Shown here in pieces: positions 22,551-30,542 of a DNA stretch of 64,000 bases. Both the position numbers and the translations under genes were made by a program. This stretch comes from Streptomyces sp. NBC_01571 (GTDB lineage Bacteria > Actinomycetota > Actinomycetes > Streptomycetales > Streptomycetaceae), in NCBI RefSeq assembly GCF_026339875.1, contig NZ_JAPEPZ010000001.1, positions 9,300,001 through 9,364,000 of the forward strand, given 5' to 3'. The first letter of the stretch is position 1; every line of letters starts with the position of its first letter. The notes beneath the pieces were generated by a model that worked only from the letters and a program-made list of their open reading frames with translations, was not told the DNA's origin and did not search any database.

Positions 22551-23111
22551 ATGACAGCGGTTCCCCCCACGATGAACGTCTGTGTCTTCCTCTCCGCCGC
22601 GGACCTCGACGAGCGCTACACCCGGCCGGCCCGCGAACTGGCGGAACTGCTCGGCAAGGGAGGGCACACCCTGGTGTGGGGCGGATCCGACACCGGACTG
22701 ATGAAGGTCGTCGCCGACGGGGTGCGGGAGACCGGAGGTCGGCTGGTGGGAGTCTCGGTCGCCTTTCTGCGCGAGTGGGCCAGGCAGGACGCCGACGAGA
22801 TGGTGTTCGCCGACGACCTCGCCGCACGCAAGGCCCTGCTGCTCGCGCGCGCGGACGCGGTGGTCGTGCTGGCGGGCGGCCTGGGCACGCTGGACGAGGT
22901 GACCGAGATCCTGGAGCTGAGGAAGCACGGACTGCACGACAAGCCCGTGGTGCTGCTGAACACGGCCGGGTTCTACGACGGCTTGGCACTCCAGCTCCGC
23001 CGGATGGAGGAGGAGGGCTTCCTGCCGGTACCCCTGAGCGGGCTGTTCTTCCTCGCCGACGCGGCCGCCGACGCCTTCGCCCACCTGGAGGAATCCGTCG
23101 TCGGGCGATGA
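22551..23111 (+). CDS. LOG family protein (nucleoside 5'-monophosphate phosphoribohydrolase)
   Basis: A 186-residue Rossmann protein of usual length from ATG 22551 (ATG 22572 is an alternative). LGKGGHTLVWGGSDTGLMKVVADG (about residues 32-55) corresponds to the nucleotide-binding front, and AGGLGTLDEVTEILELRKHGLH (about 107-128) to the PGGxGTxxE signature, with alanine in place of the leading proline. The RK of ARKALLLARAD (about 90) is the conserved Arg. LOG proteins release free base (cytokinin in plants) from nucleoside monophosphates; in Streptomyces the physiological role is unclear. Upstream sequence is pseudogene debris, so the promoter may be new. Confidence 0.87.
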   Translation: MTAVPPTMNVCVFLSAADLDERYTRPARELAELLGKGGHTLVWGGSDTGLMKVVADGVRETGGRLVGVSVAFLREWARQDADEMVFADDLAARKALLLARADAVVVLAGGLGTLDEVTEILELRKHGLHDKPVVLLNTAGFYDGLALQLRRMEEEGFLPVPLSGLFFLADAAADAFAHLEESVVGR

Positions 23112-23160
23112 GGCGACGGCGGTGAACCTGCCCGGCCGCGGCCAAGCGCGGCGGTACCCG

Positions 23161-23210
23161 GCAGTACGTAGCAGTACGTAGCGGTACGTGGCGGTACGTG
23201 GCGGTACGTC
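23161..23210 (+). repeat. Decanucleotide tandem repeat, five copies
   Basis: Five 10-bp units run from 23161 to 23210: GCAGTACGTA twice, GCGGTACGTG twice and GCGGTACGTC once; a more decayed copy (GCGGTACCCG) precedes them. The core GGTACGT or AGTACGT contains the palindromes GTAC and TACGTA. The array ends exactly at the stop codon of the leftward MocR gene and fills the gap between two convergent genes. Confidence 0.9.
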
Positions 23211-24649
23211 TAGGGCATCACCCCGCACAGGACGTCCAGCGCACCCTTCCACGCACTGTCCGAGGGAGCCGCGTAGTTCACCACGAGCGCGTCCTGCGGG
23301 GGGAGTCGGTGGCCGGACTCCGGCGTCTCGTAGCGGAACTCCGCGAGCCCGCTGACCGCGAGGCCCCGCCGCGCCGCCTCCTGGGTGACCGAGTGCTCCG
23401 TTCCGTGGGGGAGTTCGACGACCGCCTGCAGCCCGGCGGCCATGCCCTTCACGTGGACGTGTGGGGCCCTGTGGGCCAGGGCCGTGACCAGTTGCTCACG
23501 GCGGCGCCGGTAGTGCAGCCGCATCGAGCGCACATGACGGTCGTACGCGCCCGACGTCAGGAACTCCGCCAGCGTCAGCTGTTCGAGCGCACTCGACATG
23601 TAGTCGCCGTACCCCTTGGCCGCGACGATCTCCGGGACCAGTTCCTGCGGCAGGACCATCCAGCCCAGCCGCACCCCGGGCGCCAGTGCCTTGCTCACCG
23701 AGCCGAAGTACACCACCCGTTCGGGGCCGAGGCCCTGCAGGGCGCCCACCGGCTGTCGGTCGTATCTGAACTCCCCGTCGTAGTCGTCCTCCAGGATCAG
23801 GCCGCCGGTGCGCCGCGCCCACTCGACGGCCGCCGTACGACGGTCCGGGCGCAGCGCGACCCCCGTCGGGTACTGGTGGGCGGGTGTCATCAGGACCGCG
23901 CCGATGTCCTCCAACCGCTCCAAGTCGTCGGTGCACGCGCCGTGTTCGTCGACGTGGACGGACGGAGTGCGCAGGCCTGCGTCGGTCAGCAGGTCGCGGT
24001 AGAGGTCGAGTCCGTACGACTCGACGGCCACCGCCCGCACCTGCCGCGCCCTGAGCGCCCGTGCCATCAGCGCGAGCCCGTGGTGGAAGCCGGAGCAGAC
24101 GACGATCCGCTCCGGCACGGCGTACACCCCGCGGGCCCGCGCCAGATAGTCCGCGAGGGCGGTGCGCAGACGGATCTGGCCGAGGGCGTCGCCGTAGCCG
24201 AAGGCGTCGTGCGGCGCCGCGGTCAGGGCGCGGCGGGCGGCGGTGAGCCACTGCGCGCGGGGGAAGTTCGCGAGGTCCGGTGAACCCGGCCGCAGTCCGT
24301 ACGTCGGACGTTTCGGGGCCGGCCGCGCGCGGGGGGTGTCGGGTTCGGCTCTGCTCGGCTCGGCCCGCTCCGCCACCCGGGTCCCGGAGCCCTGCCGGGC
24401 GGTGAGCCAGCCCTCCGCGACGAGTTCGGCGTAGGACTCGGTGACGGTGTTGCGGGAGACACCGAGATCGGCGGCGAGCGAGCGGGACGGCGGCAGCCGG
24501 GTGCCGGGTGCCAGCCGTCCGGTGCGCACGGCGTCCCGGAGCGCGTTCGTGAGCCCGGCGCGGAGTCCGGGGCCGCGCAGTTCCAGATGGAGGTCGCTGC
24601 CGGGTCCGGAGGGCGAGTCGGGCCCCGGATTGGTCTGGGAATCTGTCAC
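23210..24649 (-). CDS. MocR/PdxR-type GntR regulator with aminotransferase domain
   Basis: A 479-residue protein from GTG 24649. Residues about 25-95 are a GntR winged helix (ALRDAVRTGRLAPGTRLPPSRSLAADLGVSRNTVTESYAEL). From about 115 it has a fold-type-I aminotransferase domain, with the PLP lysine in FGSVSKALAPGVRLGW (about residue 320) and YDGEFRYD before it. MocR proteins bind PLP and often an amino acid, and act on the divergent promoter. Here the divergent gene is an AhpD-like protein, 47 bp away, so control of that gene is the likely task. The stop codon touches a decamer repeat array. Confidence 0.9.
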   Translation of the reverse strand: MTDSQTNPGPDSPSGPGSDLHLELRGPGLRAGLTNALRDAVRTGRLAPGTRLPPSRSLAADLGVSRNTVTESYAELVAEGWLTARQGSGTRVAERAEPSRAEPDTPRARPAPKRPTYGLRPGSPDLANFPRAQWLTAARRALTAAPHDAFGYGDALGQIRLRTALADYLARARGVYAVPERIVVCSGFHHGLALMARALRARQVRAVAVESYGLDLYRDLLTDAGLRTPSVHVDEHGACTDDLERLEDIGAVLMTPAHQYPTGVALRPDRRTAAVEWARRTGGLILEDDYDGEFRYDRQPVGALQGLGPERVVYFGSVSKALAPGVRLGWMVLPQELVPEIVAAKGYGDYMSSALEQLTLAEFLTSGAYDRHVRSMRLHYRRRREQLVTALAHRAPHVHVKGMAAGLQAVVELPHGTEHSVTQEAARRGLAVSGLAEFRYETPESGHRLPPQDALVVNYAAPSDSAWKGALDVLCGVMP

Positions 24650-24652
24650 AGA

Positions 24653-24689
24653 AGTGGACCCTACTTCAGTGCCACTGGATGCGTAGCGT
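24653..24689 (+). promoter_or_regulatory. Divergent promoter region of MocR and AhpD-like genes
   Basis: An inverted pair AGTGG (24653-24657) and CCACT (24672-24676) spans the gap. TAGCGT (24684-24689) is a credible -10 for the plus strand, with a poor -35 (CTACTT at 24661-24666, 17 bp away), as for an activator-dependent promoter. The ATG at 24697 falls at the expected transcription start, so the message is probably leaderless. Confidence 0.5.
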
Positions 24690-24696
24690 TGCAGTC

Positions 24697-25248
24697 ATGA
24701 ACGGGAACGAAGTGCATGAGAACCGTGACGACACGGACAACCCGGTGGGTCTGGACAACCTTGGCCGTCTACCCGAGCACGTCCCTCGCCCGGACTGGGC
24801 GGAACTCGCGCCGGAGGCGTTCAAGGCCCTGGTCCGCGTGGACACGGCGGCGAAGCGGGGGCTCGATCCCGTCCTGCTGAACCTGGTCAAGATCCGCGCC
24901 TCCCGGATCAACCACTGCGCCCTCTGTCTGGACATGCACAGCAGGGACGCGCTCGCGGCAGGTGAGTCGGCGGGGCGGATCCTCCAGCTCGGCGCCTGGC
25001 GGGAGTCGAGGCACTTCTACACGGCCGGGGAGGTCGCGGCGATCGAGCTGACCGAGGCGATCGCCGTGTTCACGGACAGTCCCGTGCCGGACGAGGTGTA
25101 CGCGCGGGCCGCGGCCGAGTTCAGCGAGAGCGAGCTGGCCCGTCCCGTCGTCGCGATCACGATGCTCAACGGCTGGAACGGCTTCGGAGTGTCCACCTGC
25201 CTCGTCCCCGGCCACTGCACATCGCCACCTGACCGGACGACGCCCTGA
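24697..25248 (+). CDS. Carboxymuconolactone decarboxylase / AhpD-like protein
   Basis: A 183-residue helical protein. The CxxCxxxH redox motif is in NHCALCLDMHSRDA (about residues 72-85), preceded by LVKIRASRIN. AhpD-type proteins use these cysteines to reduce peroxiredoxins or detoxify peroxides. ATG 24697 is chosen over ATG 24679 because it coincides with the predicted transcription start. The gene is divergent from a MocR regulator and is followed after 13 bp by an aquaporin-like gene with its own Shine-Dalgarno, so the two are likely cotranscribed. Confidence 0.88.
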   Translation: MNGNEVHENRDDTDNPVGLDNLGRLPEHVPRPDWAELAPEAFKALVRVDTAAKRGLDPVLLNLVKIRASRINHCALCLDMHSRDALAAGESAGRILQLGAWRESRHFYTAGEVAAIELTEAIAVFTDSPVPDEVYARAAAEFSESELARPVVAITMLNGWNGFGVSTCLVPGHCTSPPDRTTP

Positions 25249-25261
25249 CGTGAAGGAGATC

Positions 25262-26167
25262 ATGGTGAGTACCGTTCGTTCTCGCGCGCACCGGCTGTCG
25301 CTGTCCCGTGCCGTCGACGAGTTCGTGCTCGCCACCGTCCTGCTGTTCCTCGCGGTGACGGCCGTACGGTGGCTGCGCGACCCGGGCTCCGTGCTGTGCG
25401 TCGCCGACCTCGACGCCGCGATCACCGTCATCGGCGCCTTCGGCGGGACCGTCCTCACCGTGCTCATCCTCACCCCGCCGGGCAGGCGCAGCGGGGGACA
25501 CATGAACCCGGCCGTGACGGTCTCCCTGTGGCTGATGGGCGCCTTCCCGGGACGCAGTGTCCTGCCCTACGTGCTGGCCCAACTCGCGGGCTCCGCCGCG
25601 GGGACGGGGCTGGCGCGTCTGGTGTGGGGACGCCCGGTCACCCTCCCGTCGGTCGACTACGCCGCGATCGGGCCCGCGCCCACCTGGCAGCCCGCGTCCG
25701 TGTTCCTCGCCGAGGTGGGAGGCATGGCGGCCATCGTCCTCGTCGTCGGGTTCCTCCTGGCCCATACCCGCTTCTCACGCCTGCTGCCGTACGCCATCGG
25801 ACTGTCCGTCGCGCTGGTGATCACCCTGCTCGGCACCCGCAGCGGGGGCTCCGTCAACCCGGCCCGTCAGCTCGGGCCCGCCGTGCTCGCCGGGCGGACC
25901 GAGGACCTGTGGATCTATCTGGTGGCGCCGGTCCTGGGAGCCGCGCTCGGCGCCTGGCTCGACCGCCTCCTCGGCCGGCGTCGGCTCCGGCGCCGCCTTC
26001 CGGCAGGTGCGACGCGGGTGGCGGCGAGTACCGAGTCGTCGGGTGAGGGCGGTGTCCCCGTCCTCGCCGTGCAGGGGCATGCCGCCCTTTGCGAGCCGAG
26101 CCGCGTGACCGCCCCCACTCCACCCATATCCGTACAAGATGGAAACTCTTGCAACCGAAAGGGCTGA
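25262..26167 (+). CDS. MIP/aquaporin family channel
   Basis: About 300 residues with six membrane helices and both NPA loops: GGHMNPAVTVS (about residue 78-88) and GGSVNPARQLGP (about 194-205). The selectivity-filter arginine follows the second NPA. AAGGAG lies 3 bases before ATG 25262 and 6 before GTG 25265; the latter spacing is more usual, so the true start may be one codon later. The C-terminal 50 residues after the last helix are charged and low in similarity. It may pass water, glycerol or hydrogen peroxide. It probably shares a transcript with the AhpD-like gene, which would make a peroxide link attractive but unproven. Confidence 0.85.
   Translation: MVSTVRSRAHRLSLSRAVDEFVLATVLLFLAVTAVRWLRDPGSVLCVADLDAAITVIGAFGGTVLTVLILTPPGRRSGGHMNPAVTVSLWLMGAFPGRSVLPYVLAQLAGSAAGTGLARLVWGRPVTLPSVDYAAIGPAPTWQPASVFLAEVGGMAAIVLVVGFLLAHTRFSRLLPYAIGLSVALVITLLGTRSGGSVNPARQLGPAVLAGRTEDLWIYLVAPVLGAALGAWLDRLLGRRRLRRRLPAGATRVAASTESSGEGGVPVLAVQGHAALCEPSRVTAPTPPISVQDGNSCNRKG
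26135..26151. promoter_or_regulatory. Small inverted repeat ahead of the epimerase gene
   Basis: CAAGA (26135-26139) and TCTTG (26147-26151) form a short palindrome with a 7-bp centre, 25 bases before ATG 26176 and inside the end of the aquaporin frame. It could be an operator. Evidence is weak. Confidence 0.3.
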
Positions 26168-26175
26168 TTTCATCC

Positions 26176-27048
26176 ATGAACATCCTCGTTGCCGGTGCGA
26201 CCGGCGCAGTGGGCCGCCTCCTGGTACCCCTGCTGGTGAAAGAAGGACATCAGGTCACGGGAATCTCCCGCACGCCCGAAGGGACCGAGCGCGTACGACG
26301 GCAGGGCGCGTCGGCCGTCCAGGCGGACGCGTTCGACAGGGACGGCCTGCGACGGGTGATGGCCGAGACCGCTCCGGACGCGGTGATCCATCAGCTCACC
26401 GCCCTGTCGGACGCGGACGGGGAGACGACCAACCGGCTGCGCGTCGAGGGCACACGCAATCTCGTGGACGCGGCCGAGTCGGCCGGAGTGAAACGGATCG
26501 TCGCTCAGTCGATCTCCTGGGCGTACGTACCGGGGGAGAACCCGGCGGACGAGACCGAACCGCTGGATCTCGGGGCGGCCGAGCCGCGAGGAGGAATGGT
26601 GGACGGCATCCGGGCACTGGAGGAGACCGTGGCCGAGATGGAGGCCGGTGTGGCACTGCGCTACGGCATCCTCTACGGCCCGGGCACCTGGTACGCACCA
26701 GGGGGCGCCGTGGCCGCGGCCCTGGCCGGTGAGCCGGACGCGCGTCTGCTCGCCAACCTCGAGGCGGATCACTCGGTGACGTCGTTCGTGCACGTCGCCG
26801 ACGCCGCGAGGGCCACCGTCGCCGCCCTCGACTGGCCGTCCGGGCCCGTCAACGTCGTGGACGACGAGCCGGCCGAGGGCCGTCAGTGGCTGCCGGTCCT
26901 GGCCGCCGCCCTCGGCGTGCCCGCACCCGAGGTGCGCACCGGACGGCAGAGTGGGGCCAGGGGCGCGTCCAACGAACTGGCCCGCTCCCGGGGTTGGGAA
27001 CCCGAGCACACGACGTGGCGGTACGGCTTCGCCGCACAGGATGTCTGA
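26176..27048 (+). CDS. NAD(P)-dependent epimerase/dehydratase family protein
   Basis: A 290-residue extended SDR. The nucleotide loop is VAGATGAVG (residues about 5-13), followed by the usual acidic strand. VIHQLTALSDADG (about 72) is the second glycine-free loop, SISWAYVPG (about 113) takes the place of the catalytic Ser/Tyr region, and GILYGPGTWY (about 165) is the substrate-side motif. A YxxxK active site cannot be seen clearly, so this may be an atypical reductase or NmrA-like regulator rather than a sugar epimerase. ATG 26176 is 8 bases after the aquaporin stop region. Confidence 0.82.
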   Translation: MNILVAGATGAVGRLLVPLLVKEGHQVTGISRTPEGTERVRRQGASAVQADAFDRDGLRRVMAETAPDAVIHQLTALSDADGETTNRLRVEGTRNLVDAAESAGVKRIVAQSISWAYVPGENPADETEPLDLGAAEPRGGMVDGIRALEETVAEMEAGVALRYGILYGPGTWYAPGGAVAAALAGEPDARLLANLEADHSVTSFVHVADAARATVAALDWPSGPVNVVDDEPAEGRQWLPVLAAALGVPAPEVRTGRQSGARGASNELARSRGWEPEHTTWRYGFAAQDV

Positions 27049-27238
27049 CGTACGTCTGGCGCATGTCTCCCGCACAGGGGATCGCACCCGGCCCCCGGCC
27101 GGGGCGACCCGGACGGTGCCCGCGGTGCCGGGTAACCGTGCTCCTCGAACTCCGCGCCGTCGGAGAACCGCCGCCCCGTCGAACTCGGGGCTGCCGAGGC
27201 GGCGTCCGGTCCGACGGGTCCCCGGTACGGTTCGTCCG

Positions 27239-28240
27239 GTGAACGCGAACGCAGACGTGGACGTGGACGGGTGGGAGGCGGGGCACCGGGCCGCGTACGG
27301 GTGCGGGGCATGGGAGCGGGCCTGCCGGCAGGGGGCCCTGTTGGCAGGCTGGTACGAGGAGCAGGACCGCGGCCTCGGCGCTCCGACGCCCCGGCGGTTC
27401 CACGCGCATTCAGGTCCGCGTGCCAAGTGGCCGTGGGGGAGCGGCCCGCACACCGTGGGCCTGCTGCTGTGGCGGGCCGCTCACGACGCCGGGATCCTGG
27501 TCGACGAGATTCTCCTGGCCGACACCTTGCGCTACTGCGACCCCGCGGCCGTCCCTCTGGCGGCGGGCCCCCTGCCCGACGCTGCCCGAATGGGGGGCAT
27601 CGGGGTCGGCAGCGCCGAGTCGGTGGTCGGGATCAGGCACGTACTGCAGGCCCACGTCGCACCCGAACACCTACAACCCCGGCCCGCCGGGGCGCGGTTG
27701 ACGGTCGGCTACCGGGTCCGGGAAGTCCTGGCGACGCCGGACTGGGAGCGCGGCGACTGGCCGGCGGCCCTCGTGCCGGCTCGTCAGGCGATGGGGCGGG
27801 CGGACGACCTCCGGGAGCGGGGGACATGGGAGCCCACCGCCCGGGAACGGTCCACCGGGGCGCGCATCGGCCTGGACCGGGAACCGGCCGCCGCGCGCGC
27901 CGTCCCGGGAGGCCGGGCGTCGGGCTGGCGGGCGCGGGCGGCACGCCTGGTCCACCTCGCCGACGCGCTGTCCACCGACGCCGACACGCTGCCGCGCGAC
28001 AGCCAGGGAACCCCGGGTCCGCTGGCACAGGTGCTCGTCGCCACGGCCCGTGCGTGCGAACGGCTGCGGACGAGCGCGGAGGAGGTAGGGCGACTGTGGG
28101 CGGCGGAGCCGCACGAGCCTGCGGACCCGGCCTCCTGGGAACTGGCCCACGTGCCCGACGCGTTGCGCGTCCAGACCGAGGAGACGGAGGATCTGGTGCG
28201 GGCCGTCGCCGTCTTCCTGTGGGTCCTGGCGTGCAGCTGA
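27239..28240 (+). CDS. Hypothetical protein, mostly helical
   Basis: GTG 27239 opens a 333-residue frame with good streptomycete codon bias. I recognise no domain. The N-terminal half is rich in W, G and A (AYGCGAWERACRQGALLAGWYEEQD, then KWPWGSGPHTVGLLLWRAAHDAG). The C-terminal half is an Ala/Arg/Leu-rich helical region (ARAARLVHLADALSTDADTL, VLVATARACERLRTSAEEVGRLW) that may form coiled coil. A hydrophobic tail (VRAVAVFLWVLACS) ends the protein. It lies next to an ISL3 transposase remnant, whose insertion may have replaced its original downstream neighbour. Confidence 0.6.
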   Translation: MNANADVDVDGWEAGHRAAYGCGAWERACRQGALLAGWYEEQDRGLGAPTPRRFHAHSGPRAKWPWGSGPHTVGLLLWRAAHDAGILVDEILLADTLRYCDPAAVPLAAGPLPDAARMGGIGVGSAESVVGIRHVLQAHVAPEHLQPRPAGARLTVGYRVREVLATPDWERGDWPAALVPARQAMGRADDLRERGTWEPTARERSTGARIGLDREPAAARAVPGGRASGWRARAARLVHLADALSTDADTLPRDSQGTPGPLAQVLVATARACERLRTSAEEVGRLWAAEPHEPADPASWELAHVPDALRVQTEETEDLVRAVAVFLWVLACS

Positions 28241-28255
28241 CCGTCAGGAGCACGC

Positions 28256-29124
28256 GGCACCGGTCTGGCGGCCTGGCTCGCCCAGCGGCCAGGCGTCGAG
28301 GTTGTCTGCCGGGACCGAGCACCGTTCTTCGCCGAGGGCGCTGCCGCCGGAGCGCCGCAGGCGGTCCAGGTCGCGGACAGGTGGCATCTCTGGCACAACC
28401 TGAGCGAGGCCGCAGAGCGGAGTGTTGCCCAGCATCGTCGCTGCCTGGACGTTCTGGCACCCGCGGCATCTGAGCCGTAGCCTGCGACGGTTCCGGCTGT
28501 GGACCCGTCCACTTCGCCGTGACCACGCGGACACCGGTTCGCCGACCGAACCCGGTCCCGGCACGCTGCCGTGCACGCCCCGCTGAAGCCAGGGCACAGC
28601 CAACGCTCGATCCAGAGACACCTCCGGATGACCTGGCGGACCGTCAAACAGTTCGCTGAAGTCGCGACGTCAGGGGAACTGTTCACCGGCCAATGGCAGA
28701 ACCGGCCCTCCGTCCTCGACGACTACAAGCGGTACCTGGACGACCGCTGGAACGGGGGCTGCACCAACGCCTGGAAGCTCGAGGAAGAGATCGTGCCGCT
28801 CGGCTACAAGGGCAGCTTCCAGCGCGTCCGCGCCTACCTGCACGACAAGCGCACATCGCCACGGCCGGTGACCGCCATGCCGCCCTCGCCCCGCCCCGTG
28901 TCCGGATGGATCCTCCGGCACCCGGACACCCTTGCCGGCCCAGCCTCCACACCTTCGCTGCGGGCATCGACCGAGACCGCGACGCCGTCATCGCCGGCCT
29001 CACCTTGCCCTGGAACTCCGGCGTCGTCGAAGGCCACGTCAACCGGATCAAGATGCTCAAGCGCCAGATGTTCGGCCGCGCAGGCTTCGACCTTCTTCGC
29101 AAACGGGTCCTGCTCGTCCCGTAG
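28256..29124 (+). mobile_element. Degenerate ISL3-family transposase
   Basis: Three separate reading-frame pieces match ISL3 transposases. First, 28256 to about 28453: [20 protein letters not shown] and [20 protein letters not shown]. Second, about 28571 to 28925: SQRSIQRHLRMTWRTVKQFAE and GQWQNRPSVLDDYKRYLDDRW and NAWKLEEEIVPLGYKGSF. Third, about 28942 to the TAG at 29124: SLHTFAAGIDRDRDAVIAGL and VVEGHVNRIKMLKRQMFGRAG. Frame changes, lost start and missing segments show it is inactive. I could not define inverted terminal repeats. Confidence 0.85.
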
Positions 29125-29180
29125 TCGTGTTGTCAGTGCCTGATGCGAGGATCCGGGCGACCATATGCAAGGAGATCAGC

Positions 29181-29612
29181 ATGGGTACCTGGGATACCGG
29201 CCCCTTCGACAACGACACAGCCGCAGACTTCGCCAACGCGCTCGACGATGTCGAGCCCGAGGCGCGAGAAGCCCTGATCCGAGGCGTCCTCGTCCGAACG
29301 ATCGACGCAACCGGCTATCTCATGGAAGCGGAAGAGGCGGTGGCCGCCGCCGCCTTGATCGCGGCGCAATGCCCGGAAGGCGACCCCGTCGACACGCCCT
29401 ACGGCCCGGAAACACCTATGCCCCTGTTCCCTTCCGACCTGCGCGCACTCGCCGACGAAGCCCTCGCCCGCATCGTCGGCGACGAGGATGGGCCAGCCTC
29501 GAACTGGGTCAACCCGGAGGACTGGAAGCAGTGGCGAGCCATACTCACGCGCCTTCGCGCAGTGCTTTCCGCGCCACCCCCTTCCATTGCTCTCTTCGAT
29601 GTCCAGCCATAA
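29181..29612 (+). CDS. DUF4259 domain protein
   Basis: A 143-residue protein from ATG 29181, 6 bases after AAGGAG. The start MGTWDTGPFDNDTAADFANAL is the hallmark of DUF4259, followed by a helical body and the usual SNWVNPEDWKQWRAILTRLRAVL near the C-terminus. DUF4259 proteins are often found near toxin or mobile loci and are suspected immunity-type proteins, but no activity is known. Here it directly follows the ISL3 relic and is closed by a strong hairpin. Confidence 0.87.
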   Translation: MGTWDTGPFDNDTAADFANALDDVEPEAREALIRGVLVRTIDATGYLMEAEEAVAAAALIAAQCPEGDPVDTPYGPETPMPLFPSDLRALADEALARIVGDEDGPASNWVNPEDWKQWRAILTRLRAVLSAPPPSIALFDVQP

Positions 29613-29631
29613 CGGAGCGTCACTCAGCACG

Positions 29632-29673
29632 GAAGCTGAGCCAGAACCTGTACTTGGGTTCTGGCTCAACTTC
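29632..29673. terminator. Strong bidirectional hairpin terminator
   Basis: A 17-base arm at 29632-29648 pairs with 29657-29673 with one mismatch; the loop is TGTACTTG. It serves both the DUF4259 gene (plus) and the operon ending with the HIT fragment (minus), and covers the last codons of that fragment. Confidence 0.8.
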
Positions 29674-29842
29674 TGCGATGCCGTCCCGAGGTGAGAGCGT
29701 CGGCAAGCCGCGCCCCCGGATCACCAGGGAGAGGGTGCGCCGAACGCCCGGTCGGCCAAGTGGAGATGCCGTCGTCCACCCACCGCGGAACGACGTAGAA
29801 GTGCAGGTGGGCGTGCGGCACCGGCTCTCCTTTGACCAACAC
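29666..29842 (-). pseudogene. HIT-motif fragment following the YrdC-like gene
   Basis: From GTG 29842 the minus strand encodes 58 residues: VLVKGEPVPHAHLHFYVVPRW, then VDDGIST. HAHLH plus the following hydrophobics is the HxHxHxx motif of HIT nucleotide hydrolases. Normal HIT proteins have about 80-100 residues before this motif; here they are missing. The start lies 8 bases after the YrdC-like stop region, with no ribosome site seen. It could be a relic of a full gene or, less likely, a real mini-HIT protein. Confidence 0.62.
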
Positions 29843-29849
29843 CCCACCT

Positions 29850-30542
29850 TTAAGTGGCCTTCGGCCCCCCGTGGCCGGCGGCGCGCAGATGGTGCAGATA
29901 GGCGGTGGGGTCGGGGTGCATCGCGTCCTGTGCGCCGGAGCGGTGCAGTTCCAGGTGGCCGTCCGGGTGCAGACGGAGGGTGGTGGTCGCCGCGCGGGGT
30001 GGGGAGCCCGGGGCGTCGGGGGTGGTGCCGGGAAGCGCGGCCGGGTCGAGGACGGGGACGTCCTCGGGGAACATGGCGCGTGCCTGGGCCGCGGTCGGCG
30101 CCGGGGGCCGGCCCGTGCGGTTGGCGCTGCTGACGTACAGGACGGGGTGCTCGTCCAGGACCGGCTGCAGGGGGCTCCAGCGGGCGCCGAACAGCAGGGT
30201 CCACCCGTTGTGGGTCGCCGGGGCCAGCCAGGCGGGCGGCGTGTGGTCGTGGCGCAGCGGGGCCAGCACCGTGACCCGCTCGTCGGTCAGCAGCCGTCGG
30301 GCGGATTCGGCCGCGTGCTCCGCCAGCTCGAGCGCCGGCAGGACGAGGTCGGTGGTGTGCGGGTGATGGGTCCACAGGGCGACGGGCTGGTCGGCGGGGC
30401 GGTCCTTGGCCCGGTTGACCGCGGACGCGGCGGTCGCGGCGACGACGAAGGTCAGGGGCGCGTGGTTGGGCAGCACCGCGGCCCGCCCCAGGGACAGGCT
30501 CGCGTGCACGGCGTGGACGATGCCGGTGTGCGCCGCGGTCAT
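29850..30542 (-). CDS. YrdC/Sua5-like protein
   Basis: A 230-residue protein, close to the length of single-domain YrdC proteins. The N-terminal block NRAKDRPADQPVALW (about residues 42-56) parallels the KxR...P basic site of YrdC, which holds ATP and the carboxylated amino acid. SSANRTGRPPAPTAAQARAMF (about 137-157) corresponds to the SxN motif. Canonical family members make threonylcarbamoyl-AMP for tRNA modification; carbamoyltransferase fusions use the same fold. Conservation is partial and this copy sits in an operon with an HMGL-like enzyme, so a dedicated biosynthetic carbamoylation role is more likely than tRNA modification. Its ATG overlaps the upstream stop (ATGA). Confidence 0.8.
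   Translation of the reverse strand: MTAAHTGIVHAVHASLSLGRAAVLPNHAPLTFVVAATAASAVNRAKDRPADQPVALWTHHPHTTDLVLPALELAEHAAESARRLLTDERVTVLAPLRHDHTPPAWLAPATHNGWTLLFGARWSPLQPVLDEHPVLYVSSANRTGRPPAPTAAQARAMFPEDVPVLDPAALPGTTPDAPGSPPRAATTTLRLHPDGHLELHRSGAQDAMHPDPTAYLHHLRAAGHGGPKAT

Noticed and set aside
23161..23210. Decamer repeats considered as a replication or plasmid iteron
   Set aside because: No replication initiator gene or AT-rich region is near; the array fills the gap between convergent stops.
27049..27238. Start of the 27239 gene further upstream in the same frame (from 26951)
   Set aside because: The extra codons overlap the end of the epimerase gene and are Arg/Pro/Thr-rich, typical of a shadow frame.
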